A DNA stretch of 64,000 bases from Ryuthela nishihirai (GCA_038380435.1 JAWZYU010000019.1:19431801-19495800); one strand, 5' to 3'. Shown: positions 44,224 to 56,540, counted from the stretch's first letter. Notes: a model not told the origin generated them from the sequence alone. Made by a program: numbers and translations.

Positions 44224-45980
44224 AGACAGTTCACTTATGCCGAAGACACTTCCTCTATATCTCTATTTTTAAATCTGAGACAAAAATTTATCAAGAAAAG
44301 TTTTAGAAACGCGTTTACATCGTTTTAACTCTTTTCATCCAGCACGATCAAAGATGCCTTAGATAATATCCCTACGGTTCTAGCTGTTTTGGTTCATATC
44401 TGATTTACAATTTATTAATCTAGCAACTCTTTTCATTAATGCAGGCTACCCAAAGTTGAATGCCGAGAAACACAAGATTATGAATTAATACCTAGTATCA
44501 GTTATATATACAAACACGCGAAAAAACAAAACAAAAACAAATCCAATTTTATTCCTGTTCTGCGCAAGGGAACACATCCCCACAAAGCAGAATGTTGGGA
44601 GAATGATAAATGCCCCTCAGAGTGGACCATTAAACATGGAAGCCATGCATTACTCTTGAAACACATGTTCATGGTGTTTGCAATGCGGCCCGCAATCTCA
44701 GTTCGCAAAGATGAGGGTTAAATGACTCGTAGGGAATGGATTGCGGGCTTGCAACAGAGTCAGTCGGCAACTGACGTTAATTGCTACCTATTAGAAGGAA
44801 GCAACAATATAGTCCTCCCCCCCCCCCCCGCTGATCTTCATAGAGCTTACCTCGTTAATCTTCATTACGATTAACAAGGACCAAATGAAGTTCTCTTAGT
44901 GGTATGACAGGGAAAGGGAGAGAAACCCAACGCCGCAATTTGAATGAATATTATCGCTTGACGGATATATTGCATGTCACTCGTTGTTAGATCCGTATCC
45001 TAGGCGAAAGAGTAATAACAGAAAAATAACAGTAGAATATTTTCCCTTGCTCTCGCTTGGCTGAATTCTATAAATGAGTTTCGAATAAATATTATCTGAA
45101 ATAGACTTAATATATCATCTGAAACATTTGTTATCATTTGAAACACTTGTTAAGTCTATTACACTGCCTTCCCAAAATATTAGAGAATTTCCCACGTTAT
45201 GTCAATAGGAATCTAAACTCGAAGCTCTGTAACTTCTAAAATATGCATTTGATGGAAAAAATGCGGCTGAAGATAAAGATATCAAATAATAAAAATAATG
45301 AAATCTTTTTAAATCTCGATTTGCAACAATATTTGTTCAGTGTTTAAAGAGTTATGGAATATTTAAGAAAAAATTATCTTCTTCTGAGAGAGGAAAAGTT
45401 CTGTAATGCTGAAATAATCATTTACGCAAACTTCTAAATCTCATATTTTATTCGGTGGTTTGAAATAACACTTATTAAGTTTCGGCGCATTGCTGTTTCG
45501 AAATATGTCAGCTTCCATATCTATTTAAATAATGAACGAATAGCGTTAGAAAAAGAGATTTAAATAGATTGGATCATGGTCTCTAATTTACCTTCAGTCA
45601 TATTTTCCTATTAAAATCATATTTTAGAAGGTATAGAGCTTCAAAGTTAGAGTTCATTTATATAACGTAGAAATTTTCTAATATTTTAGTGGGACAGTGT
45701 AGTATTGTTGGGTTCTTTTCCAACACAAACTGAAGAAAAGGAAGAATTCAAAGAGCATAGGCTTGTTTTTTTATTTTGCCGTTATTCGATGTTATGTGAC
45801 ATTTTATAAGTTGGGAGAATTACGGAATTAAAATGAATTACCTAGAAAGAGTATTACCCCCCCCCCCCCAAAAAAAAAAAAAAAAATACCCAATATGAGA
45901 AACGTGAGGAAAATTTTATGAACAACGCAACACGTATAGAATTTTGTCATTGAAATGAAAAGTAAATTACCTATCAAAGA
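44224..45980. other. Intergenic DNA with homopolymer runs
   Basis: C run at 44816-44829 and C-then-A runs at about 45858-45885. No gene or family seen. Confidence 0.6.
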
Positions 45981-45984
45981 ACTC

Positions 45985-46037
45985 TCCTGTTTGCCATAGA
46001 GGTCTTAAGAAAACCTGTCAATTTAATCGCCCATAGA
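45985..46037 (-). mobile_element. SINE-B fragment
   Basis: TTGCCATAGAGGTCTTAAG to CCCATAGAA. It adjoins a second SINE-B in the same orientation. Confidence 0.75.
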
Positions 46038-46058
46038 ATTGACCACAAAGATCTAACA

Positions 46059-46848
46059 GGATTTGGGTTGTTTTACCTCTGAGCGGCACTTTTTTTGCAC
46101 ACCATGGGCTAAATGGCCAGGTCACATGGACCCCGAAGGCTCAGAGAAGGTTGGGGGAGGGGACCCACTGGAATAGCTGTTGGGAGACAGATGGTAGCCT
46201 CCCGTCAAGGCCATCCAGCGTGTTCTTTAACGTGCACAGGGTATGGCTCTTCCGCACACGGGGCGGGGGTGGCTCAGTCGGTAGCGCGCCAGGCTCGTAA
46301 TCTGTAGTTCCCAGGTTCGAGTCCCAGCTGGGTCAGCGTTGAGATTTATCTCCGCAAAATTCCCCGCCCTGCCCACGGTCAGTAGGGGACACCGATGGGC
46401 TTGGAAAGGCCGCCGTCCGTCGGATGGGACGTTAAGCCGTGGTCCCGTGTGCGGGAGAGCCATACCCTGTGCACGTTAAAGAACACGCTGGATGGCCTTG
46501 ACGGGAGGCTACCATCTGTCTCCCAACAGCTGTTCCAGTGGGTCCCCTGCCCCAACCTTCTCTGAGCCTTCGGGGTCCATGTGACCTGGCCATTTAGCCC
46601 ATGGTGTGCAAAAAAGTGCCGCTCAGAGGTAAAACAACCCAACCCAATCTTCCGCACACGGGGCCACGGCTTAACGTCCCATCCGACGGACGGCGGCCTT
46701 TCCAAGCCCATCGGTGTCCCCTACTGACCGTGGGCAGGACGGGGAATTTTTGCGGAGATAAATCTCAACGCTGACCCAGCTGGGACTCGAACCTGGGAAC
46801 TACAGATTACGAGCCTGGCGCGCTACCGACTGAGCCACCCCCGCCCCT
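46059..46848 (-). mobile_element. SINE-A (outer), split by an opposite-strand SINE-A
   Basis: Pieces 46059-46262 and 46648-46848 join cleanly across CTTCCGCACACGGGG. Confidence 0.92.
46263..46647 (+). mobile_element. SINE-A (inner), full length
   Basis: The TSD tcttccgcacacggg is at about 46248-46262 and 46648-46662. Opposite in orientation to its host, so the pair forms a large inverted repeat. Confidence 0.94.
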
Positions 46849-47077
46849 GATCTAACATGAGCCTGCCAGTTTATACGCAATAGTAGAAGGTCTATGAGGA
46901 TGGCGGGCCATCAAAAGAAATACAACAAACGAAAACAAACATTCATGTCTTTTCCTGGACTCGAACCCAGATCCAGACATGCACGCTAAGCACTCGAGGA
47001 TGACGAAATTTTTGTAAACCCCATATAAGTTAGAAATCTGGACGAGAATAGATGATAAAAATTTTGTAATCCATAAT

Positions 47078-47240
47078 AAAATAAATATTCCTTCAAGCAG
47101 CTGCTTGCCACAGAGATCTGGCAGGAGCCTGTCACTTTTATACGCCGTAGAGAAGGCTCTGTGAGGATGGCGGGACCTCAGCAGAAACACAACACAAACA
47201 TCCATGCTGTACCCGGGGCTCGAACCCAGGCCAGGTGACA
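47078..47240 (-). mobile_element. SINE-B, head-truncated
   Basis: Tail, CAAGCAGCTGCTTG, body and box B (GGGGCTCGAACCCAGG). Stops before box A. Confidence 0.88.
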
Positions 47241-47659
47241 AAAAATCTGTGAGAATGATGTAAGTGAAAAAAATTTGCTGGCCTAGATGAATAAAATTTT
47301 GTGAGCCGCATATAACGGGAGAATTTTGTCAAATATATGGTAACAGAAAATTTTTATAACCACACATAGAGGAAGAGGAATTTTTCCAGTCAAGTGTAAC
47401 TGAAAAAGTTTGGCAATGGAGATTAGAATGAAATTGTTGGTTACATATAGATTGATGATAATTTGTGAGACACGTGTAAAAAGAATAAAATTTTCGCCAG
47501 GCACATTGCCAAAAGGTTTATGTACTACGGAAGTGTGGAAAATTGTACTTTTTTAAGCAATCAATTTCGTTAGTTAGCAGTAGTTAGTAGTTGAGTGATT
47601 AGGTTAAGTTCGGCCTGATCTATCCTTCATCACGGTGGGCCTCCATCTGTCTGTTCGGA

Positions 47660-48394
47660 AAGATTGAATTGTTTTACTTCTGAACTGCAGTTTTGTGATC
47701 ACAATGGACTAAATGGGCAAGTCACAAGGTTGTTTTGGGTTGTTTTGCCTCTGAGCGGCGCTTTTTTGCACACCATGGGCTAAATGGCCAGGTCACATGG
47801 ACCCCGAAGGCTCAGAAAAGGTTGGGGGAGGGGGACCCACTGGAACAGCTGTTGGGAGACAGATGGTAGCCTCCCGTCAAGGCCATCCAGCGTGTTCTTT
47901 AACGTGCACAGGGTATGTCTCTCCGCACACGGTGCCACATGCTTAATGTCCCATCCGACGGACGGCGGCCTTTCCAAGCCCATCGGTGTCCCCTACTGAC
48001 CGTGAGCAGGGCGGGGTATTTTGCGGAGATAAATCTCAACGCTGACCCAGCTGGGACTCGAACCTGGGAACTACAGATTACGAGCCTGGCACGCTACCGA
48101 CTGAGCCACCCCCGCCCCACAAGTCACAAGGACTCCAATTGTCTATAGTTTGGTAGGGGATGGGATTCAGATAACTCCTAGGAGACAAATAGAAGACCCT
48201 CCACCATTTATTTAAGCTTACAGGCTGTGCTGTACACGCACACACGGCTTATAACATCCCATTTCGTGAGCTGTGATCTGCTTCAAGCTCGTAGGTATCT
48301 GATTCCTCACCGAGGACAGGGTTAAAAGTTAGGGGAGAAAATCTCTATGCATCAGGTGGGAACTCGAACCTGAGAATATCAAATGATGAGCCTG
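47660..48394 (-). mobile_element. Old SINE-A split by a young SINE-A
   Basis: Pieces 47660-47729 (TTGTTTTACTTCTGAACTGC) and 48132-48394 (down to GGGAACTCGAACCTGAG and ATGATGAGCCTG). The insertion lies between. Confidence 0.82.
47730..48119 (-). mobile_element. SINE-A, full length, nested
   Basis: The TSD caagtcacaagg (47718-47729 and 48120-48131) is SINE-A body sequence. Confidence 0.93.
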
Positions 48395-48399
48395 CTGAT

Positions 48400-48640
48400 A
48401 ACCTCAGTTGTGCCTTCGGTGAGAAAGAAGATACTGATGGGTTTGGAACTGCCGTCGTCCATCGGATGAGACGTTAAGCTGTGGCTCCTTCACCATAAGA
48501 ATCATATCCTCTGCACATTAGTCTACATGCGTGATGAACACAATAAACTTTCATCTGTCTCCTAATATCTGTCCAGTGGATTCAAACTATTAGTCCTTGG
48601 GGCCCTTGAGACCTGTTCATTTAGCCCATTGTGTGCAAGA
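48400..48640 (+). mobile_element. SINE-A, old, 5'-truncated
   Basis: TGCCTTCGGTGAGAAAGAAG to CCCATTGTGTGCAAG, opposite in orientation to its neighbours. Confidence 0.78.
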
Positions 48641-48655
48641 AACAAGATTGAGATG

Positions 48656-48752
48656 GTTGTTTTACCTCTGAGCAGCAACTTTTTGCACACACTGAGCTAA
48701 ATGGCCAGGTCACAAGGACCCCGAGGGCTCAGAAAATATTGGGAGAGTGGTT
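48656..48752 (-). mobile_element. SINE-A 3' fragment
   Basis: GTTGTTTTACCTCTGAGCAG to CTCAGAAAATATTGGGAG, then directly the next copy. Confidence 0.8.
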
Positions 48753-49054
48753 CGGTTGTTTTACCTCTGAGCAGCACTTTTTTGTACACAATGGGCTAAA
48801 CGTTCAGTCACAAGGACCCAGAAGGCTCATAGAAGGTTGAGTGAGGGGACCAATTGGAACAACTGTTGGGAGACAGATGGTAGCCTCCCATCCAGGTGTT
48901 CTTTAACGTGCACAGGGTATGGCTCTCCCGCAACAGAACCACGGCTTAAGGCCCATCCGACTGACCTTGGGGCAGAGCGGAGAATTTTGCAGAGATAAAT
49001 ATCAGCGTTTACAAATACGAGCCTGGCGTGCTAATGACTGAGCCACAGACGCCC
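48753..49054 (-). mobile_element. SINE-A with internal deletions
   Basis: Starts GGTTGTTTTACCTCTGAGCAG-like and loses parts of the CGACGGACGG and box B regions. Ends TGACTGAGCCACAGACGCCC. Confidence 0.82.
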
Positions 49055-50845
49055 AAGGAAAAATATATCGGTCATAAAAAAATAACCCAACCGACCTTCT
49101 AAATTTTTTTTGCGATATGGCAAATAAATGGATTAGGCATTAAAACACATTGAAAACGTGTATCATTTGTCTCTTGAGCTTAAACGGGTAATCAATTAAT
49201 CCTAATGATATGCTGATTTTGTTCCTAGCCTGATTTTTAACACATTAATTTGCCCACATCTCCTTTTTCAATTTATCCGTATTTAGCTACAAAATAACAT
49301 TTTTTCAAGGTTCATTATTAATTTTAAAGGCTGGGGGAGGCTGCCATTCTTGATAACCCTGGAGTTCGTGTTCTACTCGTTTAACCACTCTGTCACCCCA
49401 AGCACTTAATCTATTATAGTTAATCACACAGTAGCCACAGTTTCTTTTTCTGTGAATGCCTTTTTCTGCTGATTGAGGGAGACATCAATCTTTCTCTTGC
49501 AATTCGACAGGTTTAACGATATTCGAAGCAATGGAAAAAAAAAAGAAATCATCCAAAGAACAACCCTCCTCTCCGCCCTGCATTCAGTAACGCCACGTAG
49601 TTAACAGGTGGGCAAAAGAAACAGAACCGCAATCGAACGCCGTCTCGTGTCCCGCTGGTGGGTTCACGTGGCCCGTTGGCCATCTCGGACCTCTGGCGGC
49701 AGACGAAGAACGAAACAAGCAACAGATTTCTCACGTCTCGCCACCAACCAAAACATGAAAAAGCCATCAGGATTTTTTCGAAAGATTCAGCAGAGCTGAC
49801 CTTCGCTGGTAAGCAGTTTGCGAACGTGCTCAGCAACGACCGTCCTCGCCGATTGGACAAGAGATAAGGGACCAGTCCGTGCTAACCCCCCTTCACCTCC
49901 CCTCCCCTCGAAACTCCTTTCCCCCCCCCTTCCTCGAACCTCCACCTTCCTCTCTCCTCTTTGCCTCGGGCTGCAAAAGCCGGTCGTGTTGGACACAGAA
50001 GGGGAAAGGCGGGCCACAAGAAGGTGAGGTGGCCAATCTCGATCGACAGATTGTCACTAATTATCCCGCCAAGAACCTCATCTGCAGGAAGTTTTAATAA
50101 TTAGCAAGTTGCCACCCTTCCGCTACTGACTGTTCGCGTTATTGATATCGAATTTATTCATTATACACACACACAGAGAACGCGCTGCTGTCTCTCTCGT
50201 TGAGGTTGTTATTATTGCTGCTGGTGGTGTTCTTGGCTGCACCAGCGTCATTAGACGGCAACCTTGAGAACTTCTGCACGGAAGCACTCGATTGCTCAAA
50301 TGCTAATCGGGGACACGAGTTAACAAGTTATCGATGAAAATTCTGGTGATTCAAGCGATCTTTTTACGACATTGACGATTATTTTCTGTTTAGAGAAAAC
50401 TGACCAATCAGACTCTTTGTCGTTATGAAATTGTTGCTGCACCATTTGTTTTCGCATTAGGAGTAACTTCAAGTTTCTACTTAAATGTGACTATTGGAAT
50501 TTAAAACTTGTATTATTTAAAAAAAATCCGAATTATTTCTTATTCTTATACAAAATATTGCACCTTTAACTGTTTCCTTTGAAGCATTTTGTTCCTCCAC
50601 TAAAACTTTTCTCTGAAAATATTCTTTGGCTAAATGCCTGCAGGGAAGGATAATAATGTTGGCTATTAAAAATCAAAATGGCATTTCAGTGAAATTAATT
50701 CATCCTGTAACCTTTGACCTAACGAGTTTCACAATGCATTTAAGATTAATGAAATGTAGATGAATTTAAGATTTCTCACAATATTTCTAGGCAAATAAAA
50801 TATTATCCAAATAATATGTCTATATATTATGTATCGGGAAGTTTG
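49055..50845. other. Unassigned DNA with a CpG-containing GC-rich block
   Basis: 49556-50100 is GC-rich with CpGs, C runs and an inverted CCAAT (ATTGG at about 49853), and is flanked by AT-rich DNA. Overlapping ORFs on both strands (49549-50097) carry no domain I know. It could be a host promoter or first exon. 50100-50845 shows nothing. Confidence 0.35.
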
Positions 50846-50847
50846 GG

Positions 50848-51065
50848 AGCGAGATGTGGAGCAGTTGGCAGAGCCCCAGGATCATAATCTTTTTAGTTTC
50901 ACCTGTGCCAGCATTGAGATTTATCTTCGCCAAACCCCCACCCTGCTGTTGTTCAGGCAGGGGACGCAGATGGGCTAGGAAAACCCGCCGTCCATCCGAT
51001 GAGACGCTAAGCCGTGTTCAGTATGCATGAGAGACATAACCTGTGCACGTTGAAGAACACCTGCC
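50848..51065 (+). mobile_element. SINE-A, old, 3'-truncated
   Basis: Head GATGTGGAGCAGTTGGCAG, body GAGATTTATCTTCGCC and GAGACGCTAAGCCGTG to TGCACGTTGAAGAACACC. Confidence 0.8.
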
Positions 51066-51197
51066 TCAAATTTTAATACTTTAGAATTTTCGTATAAATT
51101 AAGAACTAAAATAATATGAAAACAAATTCGAGTGAATGATACTGAACTAGATATGGTATACTAATTGCCTGATTAAGGTATCTGTATCATCTGATTA

Positions 51198-51290
51198 AGG
51201 GTTCTCAATGTGCAAAATATTCGAGACTATATTTTATAGTCTAATTTAGAGGTTCTCAATTAGGGGTTCTCAATGTGCAAAATATTCGAG
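51198..51290. repeat. Short direct duplication, 58 bp apart
   Basis: GGTTCTCAATGTGCAAAATA occurs at about 51198 and 51256, each followed by TTCGAGA. Likely part of a decayed hAT-like element. Confidence 0.7.
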
Positions 51291-51489
51291 AGGCTGCCAA
51301 CTCTCCGCTGGGATATAGGTTATATGTGTGCAGGAAAGATTCACTATTGCAACTTACGAATTGAAAAAATGCATGCAGCAGATTAAATAAATTGAATCAC
51401 AGATCTGCATAAATAGATAATTTATTATGTATTATCATAAATTTATACATTCCGAAAACAAAACCTTGAATCTGTGCGAAAATAAATAT

Positions 51490-51583
51490 CTGCTCATTTT
51501 ACTGTATTTAACAAAAATCACTGCTCATTTTATTGTATTTAACGAAAATCACTGCTCATTTTACTGTATTTAACAAAAATCAC
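51490..51583. repeat. 31-bp tandem repeat x 3
   Basis: CTGCTCATTTTACTGTATTT-type units at 51490, 51521 and 51552. Confidence 0.92.
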
Positions 51584-51699
51584 ATCGTACTTGGAATTAA
51601 CCTAAAAAAAACGCGGTATGCGTACGTAAATAATACATTATACTGATTTTGAAATATTTTAGTCAATTTGAATCCGAAGAAAAACAAATTTTAACTGTT

Positions 51700-51770
51700 T
51701 TGAGGCCCCTCCTATACGTGTCGAGATCCTACAGGCGACGCCTAATGCCCCTATTGGGTAATCCGCCACT
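51700..51770 (-). mobile_element. Possible end of a hAT-like element
   Basis: On the minus strand it begins CAGTGGCGGATTACCC followed by a GGGGC-rich subterminal segment, as in many hAT ends. No matching second end identified. The 51198-51290 repeats may belong to it. Confidence 0.4.
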
Positions 51771-52749
51771 GCTTCGTAAGTGAAAGTTAAATGGAAAGCT
51801 AATTCAAATAGATTAAAGCAAAAAATTAAAAAAAAAGAAAAAAAAAATTGTATTAAACTTGACTAATAAAGCTGAAAAACCGAGCTTTCATAAATTTGAT
51901 TCAGATTTTTTTATCTTCAGTGCTATATTTTCGTAAAAACGTTATTTATGAAATTACTGAATTCTGAATGTTATATAATGAAACTCAATGGGGTTCTCTG
52001 TAGGGAAAAATTTTTTCGCGAAAAAATAATATTGGGAGTTAATATCAAAACGAAATTGAAGTCTTTTTTTTTCTTTTGTACTGTTCATCACAGAGCAAAA
52101 ATTTTGCTCATAAACTTTTAAGAAACCCATTCAAGCAGTTGATTGACCAGTTGCTATTCAATATTCATTTTTTTCTAAATTAAACGTTAGAAGGCAATTA
52201 AAAACAATTTAATTAAAGATTGGGTGATACCTTCGATACAAAACCTTTCTGGTCATGTACTCAGAATATTGTTCTATCAATTTCTTCAACATTGCCATCA
52301 TCATCTCTTTCGAGTAAAGGATGTCTTTTTCAACATTCTGAAGTATATGATGTTTTTCCCATCTTAACATTAATCCAATAAACTTTTAGGGTCCATAATT
52401 TTTACTTCACAAAAATAAATATTTTAAATATTTTGACATTTAACTGACCTGTATATATATCTCTGTCTCCATGGAGACACCGAAATCAATAAGTAATTCG
52501 GAGAGTGAAGGTGGAATGGGGACGGGGGAGCACAATGACATGGAAAAGGAATGGACCTAGGGTGTAAATATATATATATATATTCCTTGCTATATAAGAT
52601 CTTTAACATTCGGAATCAAAATGTCATTTGTAAAAACTAGAAAGAATTATTTCAACGGGGCACATCTACAACACGGCATTAAGTTTTATTTCATACATTT
52701 ACTCAGCAGGTCCGAACTTTTCGAGGTCGAGATCCTTTGAGTTCCTTCA
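51771..52749. other. AT-rich intergenic DNA
   Basis: TA microsatellite near 52567-52582. No gene seen. Confidence 0.5.
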
Positions 52750-52757
52750 CTCACCAG

Positions 52758-52920
52758 CAGGGCCGCTTTATCCATTAGGCCGACCAGGCACAGTGCCTAG
52801 GGCCTACGACCTTATAAGGCCTACGATATTTCACTTGAAAAAATACATAAAGAAAATCCGACACACAGTCCTTTAGAAATAAAAGTGCCTAAGGCCTACG
52901 GAGGTTTTAAAACCTCCCTG
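52758..52920. mobile_element. hAT-type MITE, 163 bp, with 8-bp TSD
   Basis: Left end CAGGGCCGCTTTATCC and right end CCTCCCTG, with internal GGGCCTA/TAGGCC repeats. The TSD ctcaccag is exact at 52750-52757 and 52921-52928. Confidence 0.88.
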
Positions 52921-53295
52921 CTCACCAGTTGAGTTTTTGAGTATTCGTGCAACTTTCTTTCCCTGAATTTATTATAATTTTTTATTATGAATTTATAAGT
53001 ATTCACGTGATCCTCGTGAATTCTTAATTATTCATTTCGAATCTCTGAGGATTACGCCATCTGCAAAATTTATAATCTCAAGACAGGCGACCAGTTCCAT
53101 TCGTTATGACTAAGTAAACGCATTGGTATCGTTTCAAAATCGATATCTACATCTTTCAATGTAAAATGGAGAAAGTTGGTTTTCAAATCAAAAGGTTATA
53201 GCCTGACAGCAACATCTAGCTCATTAGTAGCTGGTCAGGCTCGAAATCTGCACATTCCAGGTACGACTCCCTACTACACCTGAGCTTGAGATTTA

Positions 53296-53496
53296 AAAAT
53301 AAATAAATACCCCCTCAAGCAGCTGCTTGCCACAGAGGTCTGACAGGAACCTGCCAGTTTATACGCCACATTAGAAGGTCTGAGAGGATGGCTGGACCTT
53401 AGCAGAAAAACATTATTACATCCATACCTTATCCGGGGCTCGAACCCAGGTCCCTTAGATCAGTAGCCCAGCATGCTAACTACATGGGACGGCTAC
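53296..53496 (-). mobile_element. SINE-B, first insertion
   Basis: Nearly full length. TSD gagcttga(g/a)attta at 53282-53295 and 53497-53510. Confidence 0.9.
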
Positions 53497-53510
53497 GAGC
53501 TTGAAATTTA

Positions 53511-53650
53511 TAATAAATAAAAAAAAAAATACCCCCTCAAGCAGCTGCTTGCCACAGAGGTCTGACAGGAGCCTGTCAGTTTAATACGCCATAGTAGGTC
53601 TGTGAGTTTGGCGGGACCTCAGCAGAAAAACAGCACACACATCCATGCCT
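53511..53650 (-). mobile_element. SINE-B, second insertion, truncated
   Basis: Tail to ACATCCATGCCT. TSD aaattta at 53504-53510 and 53651-53657, i.e. it inserted at the edge of the first one's TSD. Confidence 0.88.
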
Positions 53651-53915
53651 AAATTTATCTCCACTAAACTCTTGCCGTGTTCTTGGTCAGAAAGGATACA
53701 CCCATGGTCTTAGAAAGGCCGGCGTCCGTCGGAGGGACATTAAGTAGTGGCTCCGTGTGAAAGAGAGACATACCCTGGGCACTTAAAGAACACGCTGAAT
53801 GGCTCTGAAGGAAGACTTCCATCTGTCTCCTAACAGCCAGTCAGGGAATGCCCATCCTTAACCATCTGAACTTTTGGGATCCTTGTCACCTGACTATTTA
53901 GTCCACGCGTAAACC

Positions 53916-54846
53916 ATCCCAAAAAACTACTCAGTACTACGTCTAACAATGCAATACGTATTGTTGTAAAATTGTTTCCGTTATCCAGCCATATTATTTT
54001 ATAATAAGTTTTTTTATACATCTGAAACATACCGTACAGGTGCCGTAGTAATAAAAAATAAAAATAAAATGAAAAATCCAACCCCCTGAAAAAAAAAAAC
54101 TCCCCTGCTCTTCACTCAGATGACTAACTCTTCATTTATTTATGGTTACACTGCATAGTCTCGCAGTCACGTGAGTCGCTGCATCATACTGAGGAAGCAG
54201 GTGCTATTCTAAGTCACGATCTCACTTCTATCTGATCATCACCCTCATGCAGCATCAGTATCGGCTCCTTGGCCTCTCTTTCGTTCAAGTTCTCCTTCAC
54301 TTCCGGACACATGATATCCTGCACTCCTTATACCAATTCTCTAACAGCTCTTCCTTCATGACTAAACCACCAACGATGACCTCTGACCGGAGCGCCGGCA
54401 GCCCCACCTCCTGACTGTCCGGCTGGCGACCTCCACTATCACTGATTAATGCAAACTGACATGACTGATGAAGAGTGTGGGGCCGGGCAGGGCCATTCGC
54501 TGCAACACCACCCCCGAATGTCTGGCCAGCAGAAGGCACAGGGAAAGTTGCCAAATATTGTGCGTGATCTTATCTTTGCATTCATTTGTCAGGCACGTCC
54601 TGTAAGTTTATAAGTCATAGCAGCTTCTCATGTTATTTTTATAGAGGTGTTGTATATGTGGCCTGCAAGCTCTGGAAGTGACGTGATGGTGCAGCTCGGA
54701 TGGGTTTCTCGGAGATGGGATGGTTCAACTCTTTTATTGCCTTCACGTTTACAGCAGTGTTGTTACAGCTAAAATAAAAAAGAGTTGATGGCTTTTTTAA
54801 TTATGGAAAAGGGGGAATTTTGAAGACTTTTTTGTGGATTTTGAGT
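53916..54846. other. Unassigned DNA with a GC-balanced segment
   Basis: 54170-54580 is non-repetitive and GC-balanced. The minus ORF 54297-54554 (85 codons) has no recognised domain. Possible host exon or regulatory DNA; weak. Confidence 0.3.
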
Positions 54847-55192
54847 TGAATTGGGTTGTTTTACCTATGAGCGGCACTTTTTTTACACAATGGACTAAAT
54901 GGCCAGGTCACAAAGACCTCGAAAGCTCAGATAAGGTTGGGGGAGGAGACCCACTGGAAGAGATGTTGGTAGACAGATGGTAGCCTCCCGTCAGGACCAT
55001 CCAGCGTGTTCTTTAAAGTGAACAGGGTATGGGTCTCCCGCACTCGGGCCAACGGTTTAACGTCCCATCCGATGGATGTCCTTTACTGACAGTAAGGAGG
55101 AGATAAATCTCAACGCTGATCTAGCTAGGACTCGAACCTAGAAACTGCAGATTACGAGCCTGGCAAGGTACCGACTGAACCGCCTCCGCCTG
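54847..55192 (-). mobile_element. SINE-A, diverged, with deletions
   Basis: TTGGGTTGTTTTACCTATGAG to CTGAACCGCCTCCGCC, with a loss in the CGGCCTTTCCAAGC region. Confidence 0.88.
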
Positions 55193-55277
55193 AGAATCGT
55201 AGGTTTTTAGAATATGCAAAATACAATTTTAATTATATTGATGTTTTTCACCTCGAGAATTTTTTTTTGTCGTCTAG

Positions 55278-55490
55278 CCGTCCCGTGGCCGAGTGGTTAG
55301 CGCGCTTGGCTTCTGATCCACGGGACCTGGGTTCGAGCCCCGGGTAAGGCATGGATGTTCGTGTTGTTTTCTGCTGAGGTCCTGCCATCCTCTCAGATCT
55401 TCTACTGTGGCATATAAACTGACAGGCTCCTGTCAGACCTCTGTGGCAAGCAGCTGCTTGAGGGGGTATTTATTTATTTATTTTTATTAC
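55278..55490 (+). mobile_element. SINE-B, full length
   Basis: CCGTCCCGTGGCCGAGTGG to a long (ATTT)n tail. A close-to-consensus copy. TSD not resolved. Confidence 0.93.
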
Positions 55491-55816
55491 GAAACAGAAA
55501 AATTGTCCATCAAAATTAAGCATATTCGCTTCAGAATAAAACTAGACTACGTAATAGTTTGGTTCTTTCTAAATTTTTTCGGACTTGGATCCTTTGTAAG
55601 CAAGATAACAGGAAACTTCGTGCCTTTGATTCTACAGGCTTTCGCCGTATATTGAGAATTAAGTAGTTCTACATTCTTAAGTAATGATGAGGTTAGGCAA
55701 AGTCAGCAACCGCCTTCGGGTAGTAATATTGTACAGAGAAACTGCTTTGGTTCGGCCTTGTTTTCCGTATGCATAACTATAGATTAGCGAATAGGGTTAT
55801 GAACAGCGTACCTAAA

Positions 55817-56027
55817 AATAAAAAAAAATAAATACCCCCTCAAGCAGCTGCTTGCCACAGTGGTCTGACAGGAACCTGTCAGTTTATATGCCACAGTGGG
55901 AGATCTGAGAGGATGGCAGGACCTCAGCAGAAAAACGACACACACATCCATGCCAAATCCGGGGCTCGAACCCAGGTCCCTTAGATCAGTAGCCAAGCGT
56001 GCTAACCACTCGGCCACGGGACGGCTC
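55817..56027 (-). mobile_element. SINE-B, full length, nested in the LINE relic
   Basis: The TSD gcgtacctaaa is at 55806-55816 and 56028-56038. Confidence 0.94.
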
Positions 56028-56152
56028 GCGTACCTAAAGGCATCAGAAAAAAGGGGGGGGGACGGGACATATGATTTGAAAGTGAAATAAGAATTAGCCT
56101 ATAATGTAAAAATGCAGCAGCTGTATAGTTCAGGAGAAGAGTGTTTGGAGGA

Positions 56153-56540
56153 TGGATTGGGTTGTTTTACCTCTGAGCGGCACTTTCTTGCACACCATGG
56201 GCTAAATGGACAGGTCACATGGACCCCGAAGGCTCAGAGCAGGTTGGGGGAGGGGACCCACTGGAACAGCTGTTGGTAGACAGATGGTAGCCTCCCGTCA
56301 AGGCTATCCAGAGTGTTCTTTAACGTGCACAGGGTATGGCTCTCCCGCACACGGGGCCATGGCTTAACGTCCCATCCGACGTACGGCGGTCTTTCCAAGC
56401 CCATCGGTGTTCCCTACTGACCGTGGGCAGGGAGGGGAGATTTTTTGGAGCTAAGTCTCAACGCTGACCCAGCTGTGACTCGAACCTGGGAACTGCAGAT
56501 TACGAGCCTGGCGCGCTACTGACTGAGCCACCCCCGGCCC
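56153..56540 (-). mobile_element. SINE-A, full length, flanked by a 61-bp duplication
   Basis: Near-consensus copy. The 61 bp on its left (about 56092-56152) recur on its right (56541-56601) with only a few mismatches, and end at the SINE boundary on both sides. The duplicated sequence is LINE sequence. Confidence 0.92.

Larger units (their letters stand above)
46040..46990 (-). mobile_element. SINE-B split by a SINE-A that is itself split by a SINE-A
   Basis: SINE-B pieces at 46040-46058 and 46858-46990. The inserted block 46059-46848 has TSD gatctaaca (46050-46058 and 46849-46857). It is a three-level nest with clear order. Confidence 0.88.
53206..53915 (+). mobile_element. Old SINE-A split by two SINE-B insertions
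   Basis: Head 53206-53295 (GGTCAGGCTCGAAATCTGC, box B) and remainder 53651-53915 (TTTATCTCCACTAAAC onward). Both SINE-Bs lie at the GAGCTTGAGATTTA site. Confidence 0.85.

Noticed and set aside
46270..46340. Apparent tRNA genes (box A and box B with CGT or ACT anticodon positions)
   Set aside because: They are the heads of SINE-A and SINE-B. Acceptor stems do not pair properly and the SINE body follows directly.
55278..55490. Peptides of the AYKLTGSCQTSVASSCLRGYLF type
   Set aside because: They are the translation of the SINE-B 3' half, and recur wherever SINE-B occurs.
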